From: SZUA-547 sp963669265
Lineage (GTDB): Bacteria > Pseudomonadota > Alphaproteobacteria > Rhodobacterales > Rhodobacteraceae
Assembly: GCA_963669265.1 (NCBI GenBank)
Contig: OY769916.1
Location: forward strand, 310,001-374,000
Length of the DNA: 64,000 bases
Direction: 5' to 3'
Part shown: positions 17,930-27,273 of the stretch, piece by piece
Layout: every line of letters begins with the position of its first letter
Numbering within the stretch: the stretch's first letter is position 1
The notes under the pieces: model-generated
What the model was told of the DNA's origin: nothing
Database searches by the model: none
The model's input: the letters and a program-made list of their open reading frames with translations, nothing else
Position numbers and translations under genes: made by a program

Positions 17930-19021
17930 CTAGCGTGTGGGCTCAATTGCTGAAAGGCGTTTCTTTAGCTCGCGAACGGTCTGGAACAGGTCGGGCAACC
18001 GCTTTTGCGCCGCCACGATACGCGCCGTATCGCCGGCGGGAAGCGCCGGCAGACCAAGAAGAACAGAGCGCGGAGGCACATTGGCGCCGACGCCGCTATT
18101 GGCGCCGATCACGCTGTCCTCGCCAATCTTAATATGATCCGCGATGCCGACCTTGCCCGCCAGCACCACCCGGTCGCCAATTTCCGAGCTTCCGGCGATG
18201 CCCACGTGCCCGCACAACATGCAGTGTTCGCCGACCTGGACGTTATGGCCGATCTGCACAAGGTTATCGATTTTGGTGCCCGAACCGACCGTGGTGTCGA
18301 TCATCGTCCCCCGGTCGATGGACGTGTTGGCGCCGACTTCCACGTCATCGCCCAACACAACAGCGCCCAGCGAGTGAATGCGCGCCAGTTCGACATTGCG
18401 CACCTCGTCGGTGATCGCCTCGCCCGATTTGGCGGTTTCGACCGAGCCCTTCTCTGGCGTCACGAAAGAGAATCCGTCCGATCCGACCACAGCGTTGGGC
18501 TGCAGGATCACACGGGCGCCAATCCGAACGCGCGCGCCGACCCGCGCCCCGCTATGGATCAGCGCATCCGGCCCAATGGCCGCGTTTTCACCAATCGTTG
18601 CGCCCGCAAGCAGGCGGCCGCCCGATCCGATGGTCGCGCCCGGTCCAACGACGCAGAGCGGACCGACAGAAACGCCCTCCCCCAGCGACGCAGTTTCGTC
18701 CACGACCGCTGAGGCGTGGACGCCCGCCGGCGCATGAATTGGATGCGCGAAGGCCGTGGTGAGCTTTGAAAGCGCATAGCGAGATCGGCCCACAAATATG
18801 GCCGCCTCGAGCCCCAGATCCTCCCAAGGCGCGCCCTCCGGCAGGATCGCCGCCTTGGCGCTCGATTCCTTCACGGCGTCGAAATATCGGGGGTCCATCG
18901 CCAGCGCGATATCGGTTGGACCGGCCTTGCCGGGATGCGAGGGGCGCGCGACCTGCAGAGCGACGTCGCCTGCGGCCTCGGCGGATAGCGCCGCAGCGAT
19001 TTGGGATATCGTGTAGGTCAT
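17930..19021 (-). CDS. lpxD: UDP-3-O-acylglucosamine N-acyltransferase (LpxD)
   Basis: A 363-residue left-handed beta-helix acyltransferase of lipid A synthesis. An N-terminal uridine-binding domain (1-100) is followed by hexapeptide repeats (about 105-320). The catalytic histidine is in the segment DNLVQIGHNVQVG. The end is a helical extension (RELKKRLSAIE) that binds the carrier protein in relatives. It is not next to bamA, fabZ or lpxA here but heads a run with an acyl carrier protein and a KAS gene. Length and motifs are complete. Confidence 0.9.
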   Translation of the reverse strand: MTYTISQIAAALSAEAAGDVALQVARPSHPGKAGPTDIALAMDPRYFDAVKESSAKAAILPEGAPWEDLGLEAAIFVGRSRYALSKLTTAFAHPIHAPAGVHASAVVDETASLGEGVSVGPLCVVGPGATIGSGGRLLAGATIGENAAIGPDALIHSGARVGARVRIGARVILQPNAVVGSDGFSFVTPEKGSVETAKSGEAITDEVRNVELARIHSLGAVVLGDDVEVGANTSIDRGTMIDTTVGSGTKIDNLVQIGHNVQVGEHCMLCGHVGIAGSSEIGDRVVLAGKVGIADHIKIGEDSVIGANSGVGANVPPRSVLLGLPALPAGDTARIVAAQKRLPDLFQTVRELKKRLSAIEPTR

Positions 19022-19140
19022 GACGCGCCTCGAACCATTTCAATGGCGTGCTTAGCCGCGACCACGCGCAGGAGGCAAGACGTAAGCCGACTCTGGCCCC
19101 GAATTCGATCGGAAGAACTACAGATATATCAGCAGAGAGA

Positions 19141-21018
19141 TCAGCGCAGCGCGACCCCTTCGGCCTCCAGCGCCGCGGCGACCAACGCATCGCGTCCATA
19201 GACATCCGGCAGGAAATCAAGCGCCCCATCAGCATTCAGTCGCGCGGTACGATAGGTCAGATGCACCGGTACTTTCTGTTCGAGCGTGATCCACTTTTCC
19301 GAGGAATAGGCCAGCATGCGACGCATGAATGCGGTCGGATCGTTGGATTGCCACCCTAACAGTGTCTCCGCCAACTCCATCGGCTTCTGAACCCGGACGC
19401 AGCCATGGCTGAAATCGCGGCGCTCGCGCTGGAACAGCCTGCGCGACGGCGTGTCGTGCAGATAAATCGAGTGCTTGTTCGGAAACAAGAATTTCACATG
19501 GCCGAGCGCGTTGTTATCGCCCGGATTCTGCCGGATCGAGTACGGGAAGTAGCTCGCCGAATAGCGGCTCCACGGGTTATAAGGCGCCGCCTGAACCGGT
19601 GTCGCGTCCGCTTCTGCGTCCTCGTTCGCCGTCGTGGAGACCGGCTGTGGCCGCGTGGAGGGCGGTCTGTAGGCGGCGTTTGGATCGGTCTGGGCGAGCA
19701 CTTGCCCCGGCTCCGCAGAAACGGATGTCGGCGTCGATTGTAGCGGCGCGCGCGGCGGCGAATACCCCTCCCACGGAATCGCGGTCATGTTGTTTCGCGA
19801 CAGATAGCTGGGATCGTTCTTCAAACTCGGCAGGATCTCTTCGCGGGCGATGCTTTTCGGAACATTCCAATAGGGATTGAAGACGACATACTCCATCTCA
19901 TCGCTGAATTCCGGAGTCTGGTGCTTCTTGGATTTCCCCACGACGACGCGAGAGTCCAAAATCGACTTGTTGTTTTCGAACAGCGTCATTTCGAACGCCG
20001 CCTGATTCACCAGAATATGGCGCTTGCCGAGATCCCAATTGTACCAGCGCAGTCGCTCCAGGTTTACGGCGATCTGAGCGATCCGGCCACGCGGCGACTG
20101 ATTGAGCGAGGCCAGAGTACGCGATCCCACGATGCCGTCATCCTCAAGTCCGCGATCCGCCTGAAACAGTCGAATGGACTCTTCCAGCGCCACATCGATG
20201 CGCAACGGATCCTCGGCTGCGACGCCAACCGCGTAAACCGGCTCAAAACCAAGCGCTGTTAGCCTCTCGCGCAGCGGGCCGACGCGCGAATCCCGCATGC
20301 CGAGTTTCAACGTCCGGCCGGAGGGAACCTCAGGCCCCCACGCGTCTGGGTCGACCGACTTGGCCTCCACCAACGCCGTCAAAAGAGCTGTGTAAGCGTC
20401 GTTCTTCGGCGCGAGGTCAGCGAGAAACGTCTCTACGTCCGTCGCCATCGCCGCTTCGCGCAGCAACGCGCCGGTGTTGGTGCGTTTTGGATAGACTTCG
20501 ATCTCTGGCGCAATTCGAACCGGCTCCAATAGGCCGGACGATACATCGCGCGCGTAAAGCGCAAACGCCGCCGTCAGGTCCGCCTCAAACATATCCGCCT
20601 TGGAATCCGTCGCTCCGTTGAGGCCTTTCAGTCGTGTCATCAACGCGGCAGCGTCATACCGCCCCGCCGGCAACGCATGCGCCTCGGCGCCGGATAACGT
20701 ATCAAGAAGCGCTTCCGCCTTGCCGTCCGTCAACCAGACCGGCGCGCCGCCACGCTCTTCATAGACGCCGCGCACCGCATCAGCGGACTTCGCGTCTACG
20801 CCGGAGGTTTCCAACGCCTTGTCGAGCGCCACCGCGATGGAGGAACCTGAAAACGCCGACACGCTGGCCGAGCTGACAGGTTGCTCCAGCGCCGCCACTT
20901 TGGTCACCGTGACACGTTTAGCTTTGATCGGGGCCTCGGCGGCGGCCGTTAAGGGGAAAGCCGCCAGCGCAGACAAAACAATCGCCGCGCGAACTGAATC
21001 ACTTGAGCGCAATTTCAA
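19141..21018 (-). CDS. L,D-transpeptidase (YcbB/LdtD-like, YkuD domain)
   Basis: A 625-residue exported protein. A signal peptide (about 1-28) is followed by a long N-terminal region, a peptidoglycan-binding repeat (around 230-300, containing LFQADRGLEDDGIVG), and the YkuD catalytic domain with the active-site motif SHGCVRVQ (His538, Cys540, Arg542). A low-complexity Pro/Thr/Ala insert (about 425-490) interrupts the catalytic domain, matching the lid or loop of YcbB-type enzymes. It forms 3-3 cross-links or tethers proteins to peptidoglycan. Divergent from an exported DUF882 gene, another wall-related gene. Confidence 0.9.
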   Translation of the reverse strand: MKLRSSDSVRAAIVLSALAAFPLTAAAEAPIKAKRVTVTKVAALEQPVSSASVSAFSGSSIAVALDKALETSGVDAKSADAVRGVYEERGGAPVWLTDGKAEALLDTLSGAEAHALPAGRYDAAALMTRLKGLNGATDSKADMFEADLTAAFALYARDVSSGLLEPVRIAPEIEVYPKRTNTGALLREAAMATDVETFLADLAPKNDAYTALLTALVEAKSVDPDAWGPEVPSGRTLKLGMRDSRVGPLRERLTALGFEPVYAVGVAAEDPLRIDVALEESIRLFQADRGLEDDGIVGSRTLASLNQSPRGRIAQIAVNLERLRWYNWDLGKRHILVNQAAFEMTLFENNKSILDSRVVVGKSKKHQTPEFSDEMEYVVFNPYWNVPKSIAREEILPSLKNDPSYLSRNNMTAIPWEGYSPPRAPLQSTPTSVSAEPGQVLAQTDPNAAYRPPSTRPQPVSTTANEDAEADATPVQAAPYNPWSRYSASYFPYSIRQNPGDNNALGHVKFLFPNKHSIYLHDTPSRRLFQRERRDFSHGCVRVQKPMELAETLLGWQSNDPTAFMRRMLAYSSEKWITLEQKVPVHLTYRTARLNADGALDFLPDVYGRDALVAAALEAEGVALR

Positions 21019-21301
21019 CTCCTTGGGGAACGCCCATAACAGACACGCAATCTAGCATGTAACGTTTCGATAACCCGCCTTTGCCACAGTTCTGGCGCCA
21101 AACTTGACGTTTTTTCGCCAAAACGTGTGATAAACGCCTCATCTGACGAGCGAATCGTATGCGTAAATGTGGAGAATCCGAACCAAAGCCAAGGTCAATG
21201 CAATTGTTTGATTCGGACTATCTTTCTTAACCAAAATATGGCATATACCGCGCCATATATTGAGGCCCCGAAAAGCGGGCCAAGGGACGTGAGGGACGAA
21301 A

Positions 21302-21892
21302 TTGTCGAGCAGTATCTCGAAGACGTCGCGTTTTGCGCGACGTGAAGCTCTAAAGTTAATTGGTTTGGGTTGCGTCGCTGCTACTGTTACGACCGCGCCG
21401 ACCCCCTCTTTCGCAGCTGCGCCGGCAATTGTGACCGGAGCCGGCGATATTCGCTCTCTCAATCTTTTCAATGCGCGAACTGGCGAGTCGCTTCGCACGG
21501 TGTTCTGGATCGAAGGCCAGTATGTCGCCGAGGCTTTCTCGGAGGCCAACTGGTTCCTGCGCGACTGGCGCGAGGATCAGGCGACGAAAATAGCGCCCAA
21601 GACTCTCGACATCATTTCCGCCGTGCATCAGCGACTGGAGACGTCAGAGCCGATCGAGGTTCTGTCGGCCTACCGCACGCCGAAAACCAACAACATGTTG
21701 CGGGCGCGCAGCCGCTCGGTCGCCCGGGACAGCTATCACATCAAGGGCATGGCCTGTGACATTACGCTGAAATCGCGCTCCATGCGTCAACTGCGCCACG
21801 CGGCGCTGGATCTGCATGGCGGCGGCGTCGGCGGTTACCGCAACTTCGTCCATGTCGACAGCGGGCCGGAGCGAAGCTGGGGCCGCCGATAA
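21302..21892 (+). CDS. DUF882/YcbK-like peptidase-fold protein, Tat-exported
   Basis: A 196-residue protein of the M15-like DUF882 family. The likely start is TTG at 21302, with GAGGGA about 6 nt upstream. The N-terminus has twin arginines and a hydrophobic stretch (FARREALKLIGLG) typical of Tat signals. The conserved core SAYRTPKTNNML, SYHIKGMACDI and FVHVDSGPERSWG supplies the His, Asp and His metal ligands of DD-carboxypeptidase-like folds. It pairs with a divergent L,D-transpeptidase gene; YcbB and YcbK are also neighbours in E. coli, which supports a joint wall role. Confidence 0.88.
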   Translation: MSSSISKTSRFARREALKLIGLGCVAATVTTAPTPSFAAAPAIVTGAGDIRSLNLFNARTGESLRTVFWIEGQYVAEAFSEANWFLRDWREDQATKIAPKTLDIISAVHQRLETSEPIEVLSAYRTPKTNNMLRARSRSVARDSYHIKGMACDITLKSRSMRQLRHAALDLHGGGVGGYRNFVHVDSGPERSWGRR

Positions 21893-21913
21893 GCGACGCT
21901 CCCACCAAGCCGC

Positions 21914-23197
21914 TCAGGGACGGGTCGCGCCGTCCCCTTCCACCAGATACTTAAACGACGTGAGCTGTTCGGCCCCAACGGGTCCGCGCGCATGCATCTT
22001 GCCGGTCGCAATGCCGATCTCAGCCCCCATGCCGAACTCGCCGCCATCCGCAAACTGCGTCGAAGCGTTCCGCATCAGGATGGCGCTGTCGAGCTGCGCG
22101 AAAAATGTCGCCGCGACGTCGTCATCCTCGGTGATGATGCAATCGGTGTGGTTGGAGCCGTAGCGATCGATATGGCTGATCGCCTGGTCCGCGCCGTCGA
22201 CGACTTTGGCCGCGATCACCATATCGAGGAATTCCTGCCCCCAATCGCCATCCGTCGCCGCCGTCACCCGCGGGTCGAGAACCTGAGTCTCCGCATCGCC
22301 ATGCACGTCGACGCCCGCGTCCAACAGGTCGTGAATGACTTCGGCGCCGATCTCCAGCGCCGCCCGGTCGATCAGCAGGCACTCCGCCGCGCCGCAGATG
22401 CCGGTGCGCCGAGTCTTGGCGTTCAGCGCCACGCGCCGGGCTTTCGCTTTGTCCGCTGCGCCGTCGATATAGACATGACAGATGCCTTCGAGATGCGCGA
22501 AGACGGGCACGCGCGCTTCCGCTTGAACCCGGCCGACCAGGCCCTTGCCGCCGCGCGGCACGATCACGTCGATATACTCGGTGGCGCGCAGCATCTCTCC
22601 CACAAACGCCCGATCCCGGCTGGGCGGGCGCTGCACCGCGTCCTCAGGAAGACCCGCCGCCCGCAACCCTTCCTGCAGGCATTCCAGAATAGCGCCCGAG
22701 GAGTGAAAGCTCTCAGACCCGCCGCGCAGGATCGCCGCGTTCCCGGACTTCAGGCACAGGCCCGCCGCATCCGCCGTCACGTTCGGGCGGCTTTCATAGA
22801 TCACGCCGATCACGCCGAGGGGCGTGCGCACGCGCTTGATGTGGAGGCCATTGGGTCGGTCCCATTCCTCCATCACCGCGCCGACAGGATCGTCTTGCGC
22901 CGCGACGGCGCGCAGACCCTCCGCAATTCCGGCGATGCGCTCTTCGTTCAGAAGCAGCCGGTCCAGCATGGCTTTGGAGAGGCCCTTCTCGCGCCCATAG
23001 GCCATGTCTTTTTCATTGGCGGCGAGTATATCCGGCGCGCGCGCCTCAACCGCGTCCGCAGCGGCCTCCAGCGCTTTGCGCTTGGCCTCGCCCGATACGG
23101 CGGCCAGTCGCCGCGCAGCCGCCTTGGCGCGCGTGCCGATCTCGGCCATCACATCGGCGGCCGTCTCCGCCGTGCTTTCTATTGCGACGTCCGTCAT
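21914..23197 (-). CDS. proA: Gamma-glutamyl phosphate reductase
   Basis: A 427-residue aldehyde-dehydrogenase-fold enzyme, step two of proline synthesis. The start at 23197 is fixed by the 4-bp ATGA overlap with the proB stop and by GGAGGGG just upstream. The catalytic cysteine lies in TGICGAAECLL, and YESRPNVTADAAGLCLKSGNA is the NADP-binding segment. obgE, proB and proA form one operon on the minus strand. Confidence 0.95.
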   Translation of the reverse strand: MTDVAIESTAETAADVMAEIGTRAKAAARRLAAVSGEAKRKALEAAADAVEARAPDILAANEKDMAYGREKGLSKAMLDRLLLNEERIAGIAEGLRAVAAQDDPVGAVMEEWDRPNGLHIKRVRTPLGVIGVIYESRPNVTADAAGLCLKSGNAAILRGGSESFHSSGAILECLQEGLRAAGLPEDAVQRPPSRDRAFVGEMLRATEYIDVIVPRGGKGLVGRVQAEARVPVFAHLEGICHVYIDGAADKAKARRVALNAKTRRTGICGAAECLLIDRAALEIGAEVIHDLLDAGVDVHGDAETQVLDPRVTAATDGDWGQEFLDMVIAAKVVDGADQAISHIDRYGSNHTDCIITEDDDVAATFFAQLDSAILMRNASTQFADGGEFGMGAEIGIATGKMHARGPVGAEQLTSFKYLVEGDGATRP

Positions 23198-24345
23198 ACG
23201 CCCCTCCATAAAACCATATCGTCCCGATGCGCCATCGCGGCGCGGCCGGGATATCCAAGCAGTTCTTCAATATCGCCGCTTTGGCGACCCGCAATCACCT
23301 GCGCCTCGGCCACGCTATAGGCGACCAGCGCCGCGCCAAGCTCAGCGCCGTCTTCGGCCCGGATCGCCACCGGATCGCCGCGTTGAAAGGCGCCTTCGAC
23401 CCGCTTGACCCCTGCGGGCAACAGGGACTTGCCCCGCTCCAACGCACGCGCGGCCCCATCGTCCACTATCAGGGCGCCGACTGGCTTCATGCCCGCGATC
23501 CATTGCTTCTTGGCCGATGCGGCGTCTTCGCGCGGCAAAAACCAGGTCGCGGTCGCGCCCTTCTCCAAAGCGCTTAGAGGATGATCCACCGCACCCTTCG
23601 TGATCGCCATAGCGCAGCCGCCGCGCATTGCGGTTTTGGCCGCCAGCAGCTTGGTGATCATCCCGCCCTTGGCGCCCTCGGTGCCGGAGCCGCCCGCCAT
23701 CGCTTGTATCGAGGGGGTCAGATCCCGCACGACCGGGATATGGCTGGCGCCGTCGAAATCCCGTGGGTTCTTGTCATAGAGCCCGTCCACGTCCGACAGC
23801 AGGATCAGCGCATCCGCGCCCGCGATCTGCGCGACCAGCGCCCCCAACCGATCATTGTCGCCATAGCGAATCTCGTCTGTCGCCACGGTGTCGTTCTCAT
23901 TGACCACCGGCGTCACGCCATTCGCCAGCAGCGCCTTCAAGGTCGCGCGTGCGTTCAAGTACCGCCGCCGGTTCTGCGTGTCGTCCAGCGTCAGCAGCAC
24001 CTGCGCAGAGATTACGCCATAGGGTGCCAGCGCCTGCTCATAAGCGCGTGCGAGTCGGATCTGACCCACGGCTGCAGCCGCCTGACTCTGATCCAGCGTC
24101 AGCGCGCCTCTGGGAAGCTTCAACGCCCGCCGTCCCAAGGCGATTGAGCCGGATGAGACGATGACCACATCGATCCCGCGCCTCCGCAGCGCCGCGATAT
24201 CCTCGGCGAGGCTCGCCAGCCAGTCGGCGCGCAGATCGCCGGTGTCCGCATCCACCAGAAGCGCTGAGCCGATCTTGACGACCAGCGTCCGCGCCGAGGT
24301 GAAGCGCTGAAGCCCCTCGTCTGCGATCTCCATCACGGACGCCAT
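23194..24345 (-). CDS. proB: Glutamate 5-kinase
   Basis: A 383-residue kinase that phosphorylates glutamate in the first step of proline synthesis and is usually feedback-inhibited by proline. The N-terminal amino-acid-kinase domain (to about 265) holds VVKIGSALL, VSSGSIALG and NENDTVATDEIRYGDNDRL. The C-terminal PUA domain (about 290-375) is present, as in E. coli ProB. The start at 24345 has AGGAG 8 nt upstream and overlaps obgE by 13 bp; an alternative ATG at 24333 overlaps the obgE stop by one base. Confidence 0.95.
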   Translation of the reverse strand: MASVMEIADEGLQRFTSARTLVVKIGSALLVDADTGDLRADWLASLAEDIAALRRRGIDVVIVSSGSIALGRRALKLPRGALTLDQSQAAAAVGQIRLARAYEQALAPYGVISAQVLLTLDDTQNRRRYLNARATLKALLANGVTPVVNENDTVATDEIRYGDNDRLGALVAQIAGADALILLSDVDGLYDKNPRDFDGASHIPVVRDLTPSIQAMAGGSGTEGAKGGMITKLLAAKTAMRGGCAMAITKGAVDHPLSALEKGATATWFLPREDAASAKKQWIAGMKPVGALIVDDGAARALERGKSLLPAGVKRVEGAFQRGDPVAIRAEDGAELGAALVAYSVAEAQVIAGRQSGDIEELLGYPGRAAMAHRDDMVLWRGV

Positions 24346-25370
24346 GTCTCAGGCTCCTGCAACGCTTCGCGCTCCGCCTGACGGTCATCGACGATGCAGG
24401 ACCTGAGCGCGCGCAACGTATCCGTCACGCCCTCGCCCGTGACGGCGGAAAGCGCTGCGACATCCTCCGCCCCCGCATCCCGAAGCGCGGCGAGCTTTTC
24501 CTCGCGCTCCTCCTCGCTCAGCGCATCGGACTTGTTCAGCCGCACCGCGCGGGGTTTGTCGATCAGGCCCCCGCCATATTCCGCCAACTCGCCCATAATG
24601 ACGCGATAGTCTTCGGCCACGTCCTCCGACGTGCCGTCGACCAGATGCAACAGCACCGCGCAACGCTCCACATGGCCAAGGAACCGGTCGCCAATGCCGC
24701 GCCCCTGATGCGCGCCGGCGATCAGGCCCGGAATATCCGCCAGCACGAACTCGGCCTTGTCGACGCCGACGACGCCAAGATTGGGGTGCAGCGTGGTGAA
24801 GGGATAGTCGGCGATCTTCGGCCGCGCGTTGGACGTCGCGGCGAGGAAAGTCGATTTCCCGGCATTGGGCAGGCCAACCAGCCCGGCGTCTGCGATCAAC
24901 TTCAACCGCAGCCAGATCGTCCGCTCCACCCCCGGCTGGCCGGGATTGGCGTTGCGTGGCGCGCGGTTGGTCGAGCTCTTAAAATGCAGATTGCCGAAAC
25001 CGCCATTCCCGCCCTTGGCCAACTGAACCCGTTGACCCAGCGTGGTCAGATCCGCCAGCATCGTCTCCTGATCCTCATCGAGGATCTCGGTTCCCACCGG
25101 CACTTTAAGCGTAACATCCGCGCCGCCATGACCCGTGCGTTGGCGGCCCATGCCGTGAATGCCGTTCTTGGCCTTGAAATGTTGCTGATAGCGATAGTCG
25201 ATCAGGGTGTTCAGACCATCCACCGCCTCGGCCCACACATCGCCGCCCTTGCCGCCGTCGCCGCCATCGGGGCCGCCGAACTCAATGAATTTCTCACGCC
25301 GAAAGCTGACGCAGCCCGGGCCGCCGGACCCGGACTTGATGTAGACTTTGGCGAGGTCCAGAAACTTCAT
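24333..25370 (-). CDS. obgE: Obg-family GTPase (ObgE/CgtA)
   Basis: A 345-residue GTPase involved in late 50S ribosome assembly and stress control. The glycine-rich Obg domain (1-158) shows GGPDGGDGGKGG and GGNGGFGN. The G domain carries GLPNAGKST (P-loop), DIPGLIAGAH (G3) and NKSD (G4). The C-terminal OCT domain of some relatives is absent, as usual in alphaproteobacteria. It lies downstream of the ribosomal protein genes rplU-rpmA on the same strand, a conserved arrangement. Confidence 0.96.
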   Translation of the reverse strand: MKFLDLAKVYIKSGSGGPGCVSFRREKFIEFGGPDGGDGGKGGDVWAEAVDGLNTLIDYRYQQHFKAKNGIHGMGRQRTGHGGADVTLKVPVGTEILDEDQETMLADLTTLGQRVQLAKGGNGGFGNLHFKSSTNRAPRNANPGQPGVERTIWLRLKLIADAGLVGLPNAGKSTFLAATSNARPKIADYPFTTLHPNLGVVGVDKAEFVLADIPGLIAGAHQGRGIGDRFLGHVERCAVLLHLVDGTSEDVAEDYRVIMGELAEYGGGLIDKPRAVRLNKSDALSEEEREEKLAALRDAGAEDVAALSAVTGEGVTDTLRALRSCIVDDRQAEREALQEPETWRP

Positions 25371-25419
25371 AGTTCTTCCCTTCAGCGCCTTGATAGGCGC
25401 GGCGCCGCGTCACCGCAAC

Positions 25420-25971
25420 TCAGCCGCCTCGCCCGGCCGCCCACTTGACGCGCGCCAGCGTGCAATGCTGCGACGGCGCCATCTGATTGCGCGCAGGACA
25501 AAATTGCTCGAACTCATTCCCAAAGACGAAGCCCGTCTTCTCCAGCACGCGCCGCGACGTCAGGTTGTCGAGAAACACGTCCGAGGTGATGCGCGCCAGC
25601 GCCAGATCCGCAAAGCCCTCATCCACGACCGCCCGCACAGCTTCGGTCGCGACGCCCCGCCCCCAGGCGGGCGCGCCCAGCCAGTATCCGAGACGGCGCT
25701 CATTGGTCTCGCCGCGTTCCCGAAGGCCGACGACACCCACAAGTTCGTGCGTCTCAGAGGCCGCGAACGCGATCGCATAGACCGTCTCCATCAGCTGACC
25801 TGAGAGCGCGCGCTCGATGAACGCCTCGGCCGCGCCCGGCGGATAGGGATGCGGCACGCGCGCCAACATACGCGACACGTTCAGGTCGGCGGCATAGAGC
25901 GAGATGGGACCCGCATCCTCAGGTCGGAGCGGACGCAGGATCAGTCTTTCGGTCTTCAGCGTATCGCGCAT
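25420..25971 (-). CDS. GNAT-family N-acetyltransferase (RimJ-like)
   Basis: A 183-residue GNAT protein; start ATG at 25971. The opening TLKTERLILRPLRPEDA is typical of the RimJ/RimL protein-acetylating branch. The acetyl-CoA loop is in the segment YWLGAPAWGRGVATEAV, followed by SRRVLEKTGF. It lies between obgE and rpmA, where a GNAT gene is common in alphaproteobacteria. The substrate is unknown; ribosomal proteins are possible given the neighbours. Confidence 0.85.
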   Translation of the reverse strand: MRDTLKTERLILRPLRPEDAGPISLYAADLNVSRMLARVPHPYPPGAAEAFIERALSGQLMETVYAIAFAASETHELVGVVGLRERGETNERRLGYWLGAPAWGRGVATEAVRAVVDEGFADLALARITSDVFLDNLTSRRVLEKTGFVFGNEFEQFCPARNQMAPSQHCTLARVKWAAGRGG

Positions 25972-26074
25972 GTGTCGCGCTCCCCTGATCGCGGGGGGTC
26001 GAAGCGGCTGGTCCGAAAATGAAAAGGGACCGGCCACCGGCCGATCCCCCTTGAATCTTCGGTTCGGCCTGAGG

Positions 26075-26344
26075 TTATTCAGCAGCCTCCGGCGTCGGCA
26101 GGACCGAGATAAAGGTCCGGCCCTTGAGGCCTTTGTGGAATTTCACGGCGCCCTCGGCGGTGGCGAAGATCGTGTGATCCTTGCCCATGCCGACATTCTC
26201 GCCCGGCCACCATTTGGTGCCGCGCTGGCGGCAGATGATGTTGCCCGGAATAACGGCCTCGCCGCCATATTTCTTCACGCCAAGACGGCGGCCGGCGGAG
26301 TCGCGGCCATTGCGGGATGAACCGCCTGCTTTTTTATGAGCCAT
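26075..26344 (-). CDS. rpmA: 50S ribosomal protein L27
   Basis: An 89-residue bL27. The N-terminal MAHKKAGGSSRNGRDS reaches the peptidyl-transferase centre in the ribosome. There is no cleavable leader of the Firmicutes type. It lies 14 bp downstream of rplU. Confidence 0.98.
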   Translation of the reverse strand: MAHKKAGGSSRNGRDSAGRRLGVKKYGGEAVIPGNIICRQRGTKWWPGENVGMGKDHTIFATAEGAVKFHKGLKGRTFISVLPTPEAAE

Positions 26345-26358
26345 GGGTCGGTCTCCTC

Positions 26359-27087
26359 TTACTCAGCTTCACTGCCGGCTTCGGCGGCGTACTGTTTCGC
26401 CTGCTCGATCCAGCCGTCGCGCTCAATGCGGCCCTTGAACGAAAGCTGCACATCGATATAGGCGATTTCCTCGGCGGTCCACTCAGCGATCTGGCGGAAA
26501 TGGTAGATGCCGTTCGCGTTGAGTTTCTCTAGCAGTTTCGGGCCGACGCCGGAGATCTTCGTCAGATCATCCGCTTCACCGTCTGCCGCCTCCAGCAGGT
26601 TGGAGGGTTTCACGCCAACGACAGCGGGCGCTTCCTCCACCGCAGCAGGCGCTTCAGCCTTTGCCGCTTTCTCAGCTTTGGCGGGGGCCTCGGCCGGCGC
26701 CGCGGCGGCGACCGCAGCGACGGAGACGGAGCCCGCGCCAAGGGCCGCTTTCACGCCCGATGCGTCCGCGCCAGAAGCGAGGATGTCGAGCACCTTCACC
26801 TTGGTCAGATCCTGGCGATGGCCTTTTTTCCGGCGCGACGAGTGCTTGCGGCGGCGGCGCTTGAGATTGATCAGCTTCGGGCCGCGCGTAGCGCCCATTA
26901 CCTCGGCTTGAACGCCGGCGCCGTCGACGAACGGAGACCCGACGGTCACGTCGCCCTCGCCGCCCAGCATCAGCACGTCGTTGAATTGAATGGTCTCGCC
27001 GGCCTCGGCCGCGAGTTTCTCGACAATCAGCACATCGTCCTTAGCGACCTTGTACTGTTTGCCGCCAGTCTTGATGACTGCGAACAT
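26359..27087 (-). CDS. rplU: 50S ribosomal protein L21 with C-terminal helix-hairpin-helix extension
   Basis: A 242-residue protein, more than twice the length of standard bL21 (about 103). Residues 1-103 are a normal L21 (MFAVIKTGGKQYKV at the start; RRRKHSSRRKKGHRQ in the 23S contact). An Ala/Glu-rich linker (about 110-165) follows, then a domain around KISGVGPKLLEKLNANGI, a helix-hairpin-helix fold also seen fused to L21 in other Rhodobacterales. The tail may touch rRNA or another factor; its role is unknown. Operon with rpmA. Confidence 0.95.
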   Translation of the reverse strand: MFAVIKTGGKQYKVAKDDVLIVEKLAAEAGETIQFNDVLMLGGEGDVTVGSPFVDGAGVQAEVMGATRGPKLINLKRRRRKHSSRRKKGHRQDLTKVKVLDILASGADASGVKAALGAGSVSVAAVAAAAPAEAPAKAEKAAKAEAPAAVEEAPAVVGVKPSNLLEAADGEADDLTKISGVGPKLLEKLNANGIYHFRQIAEWTAEEIAYIDVQLSFKGRIERDGWIEQAKQYAAEAGSEAE

Positions 27088-27273
27088 CGTTTCGTCCTTT
27101 TGCGACTGCCGCGTCCTTCGGCGCCGGTCGACCCTTGGTTCGGGCGTCCCGGTCTTTTGCGCGAATTGCGCACCTCGAACAGCGCGCCCTGTCGGGCGTT
27201 ATTCCATAGTTTCACCGCCCACGAGGAAGCCCCGTGTGCGGAGCGCGGGTTATCGGTTCGAAGACTAAGAATG

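Noticed and set aside
21992..23320. 442-codon open frame on the plus strand
   Set aside because: Shadow of proA/proB, which are firmly identified on the minus strand; its translation is rich in Arg, His and Ala.
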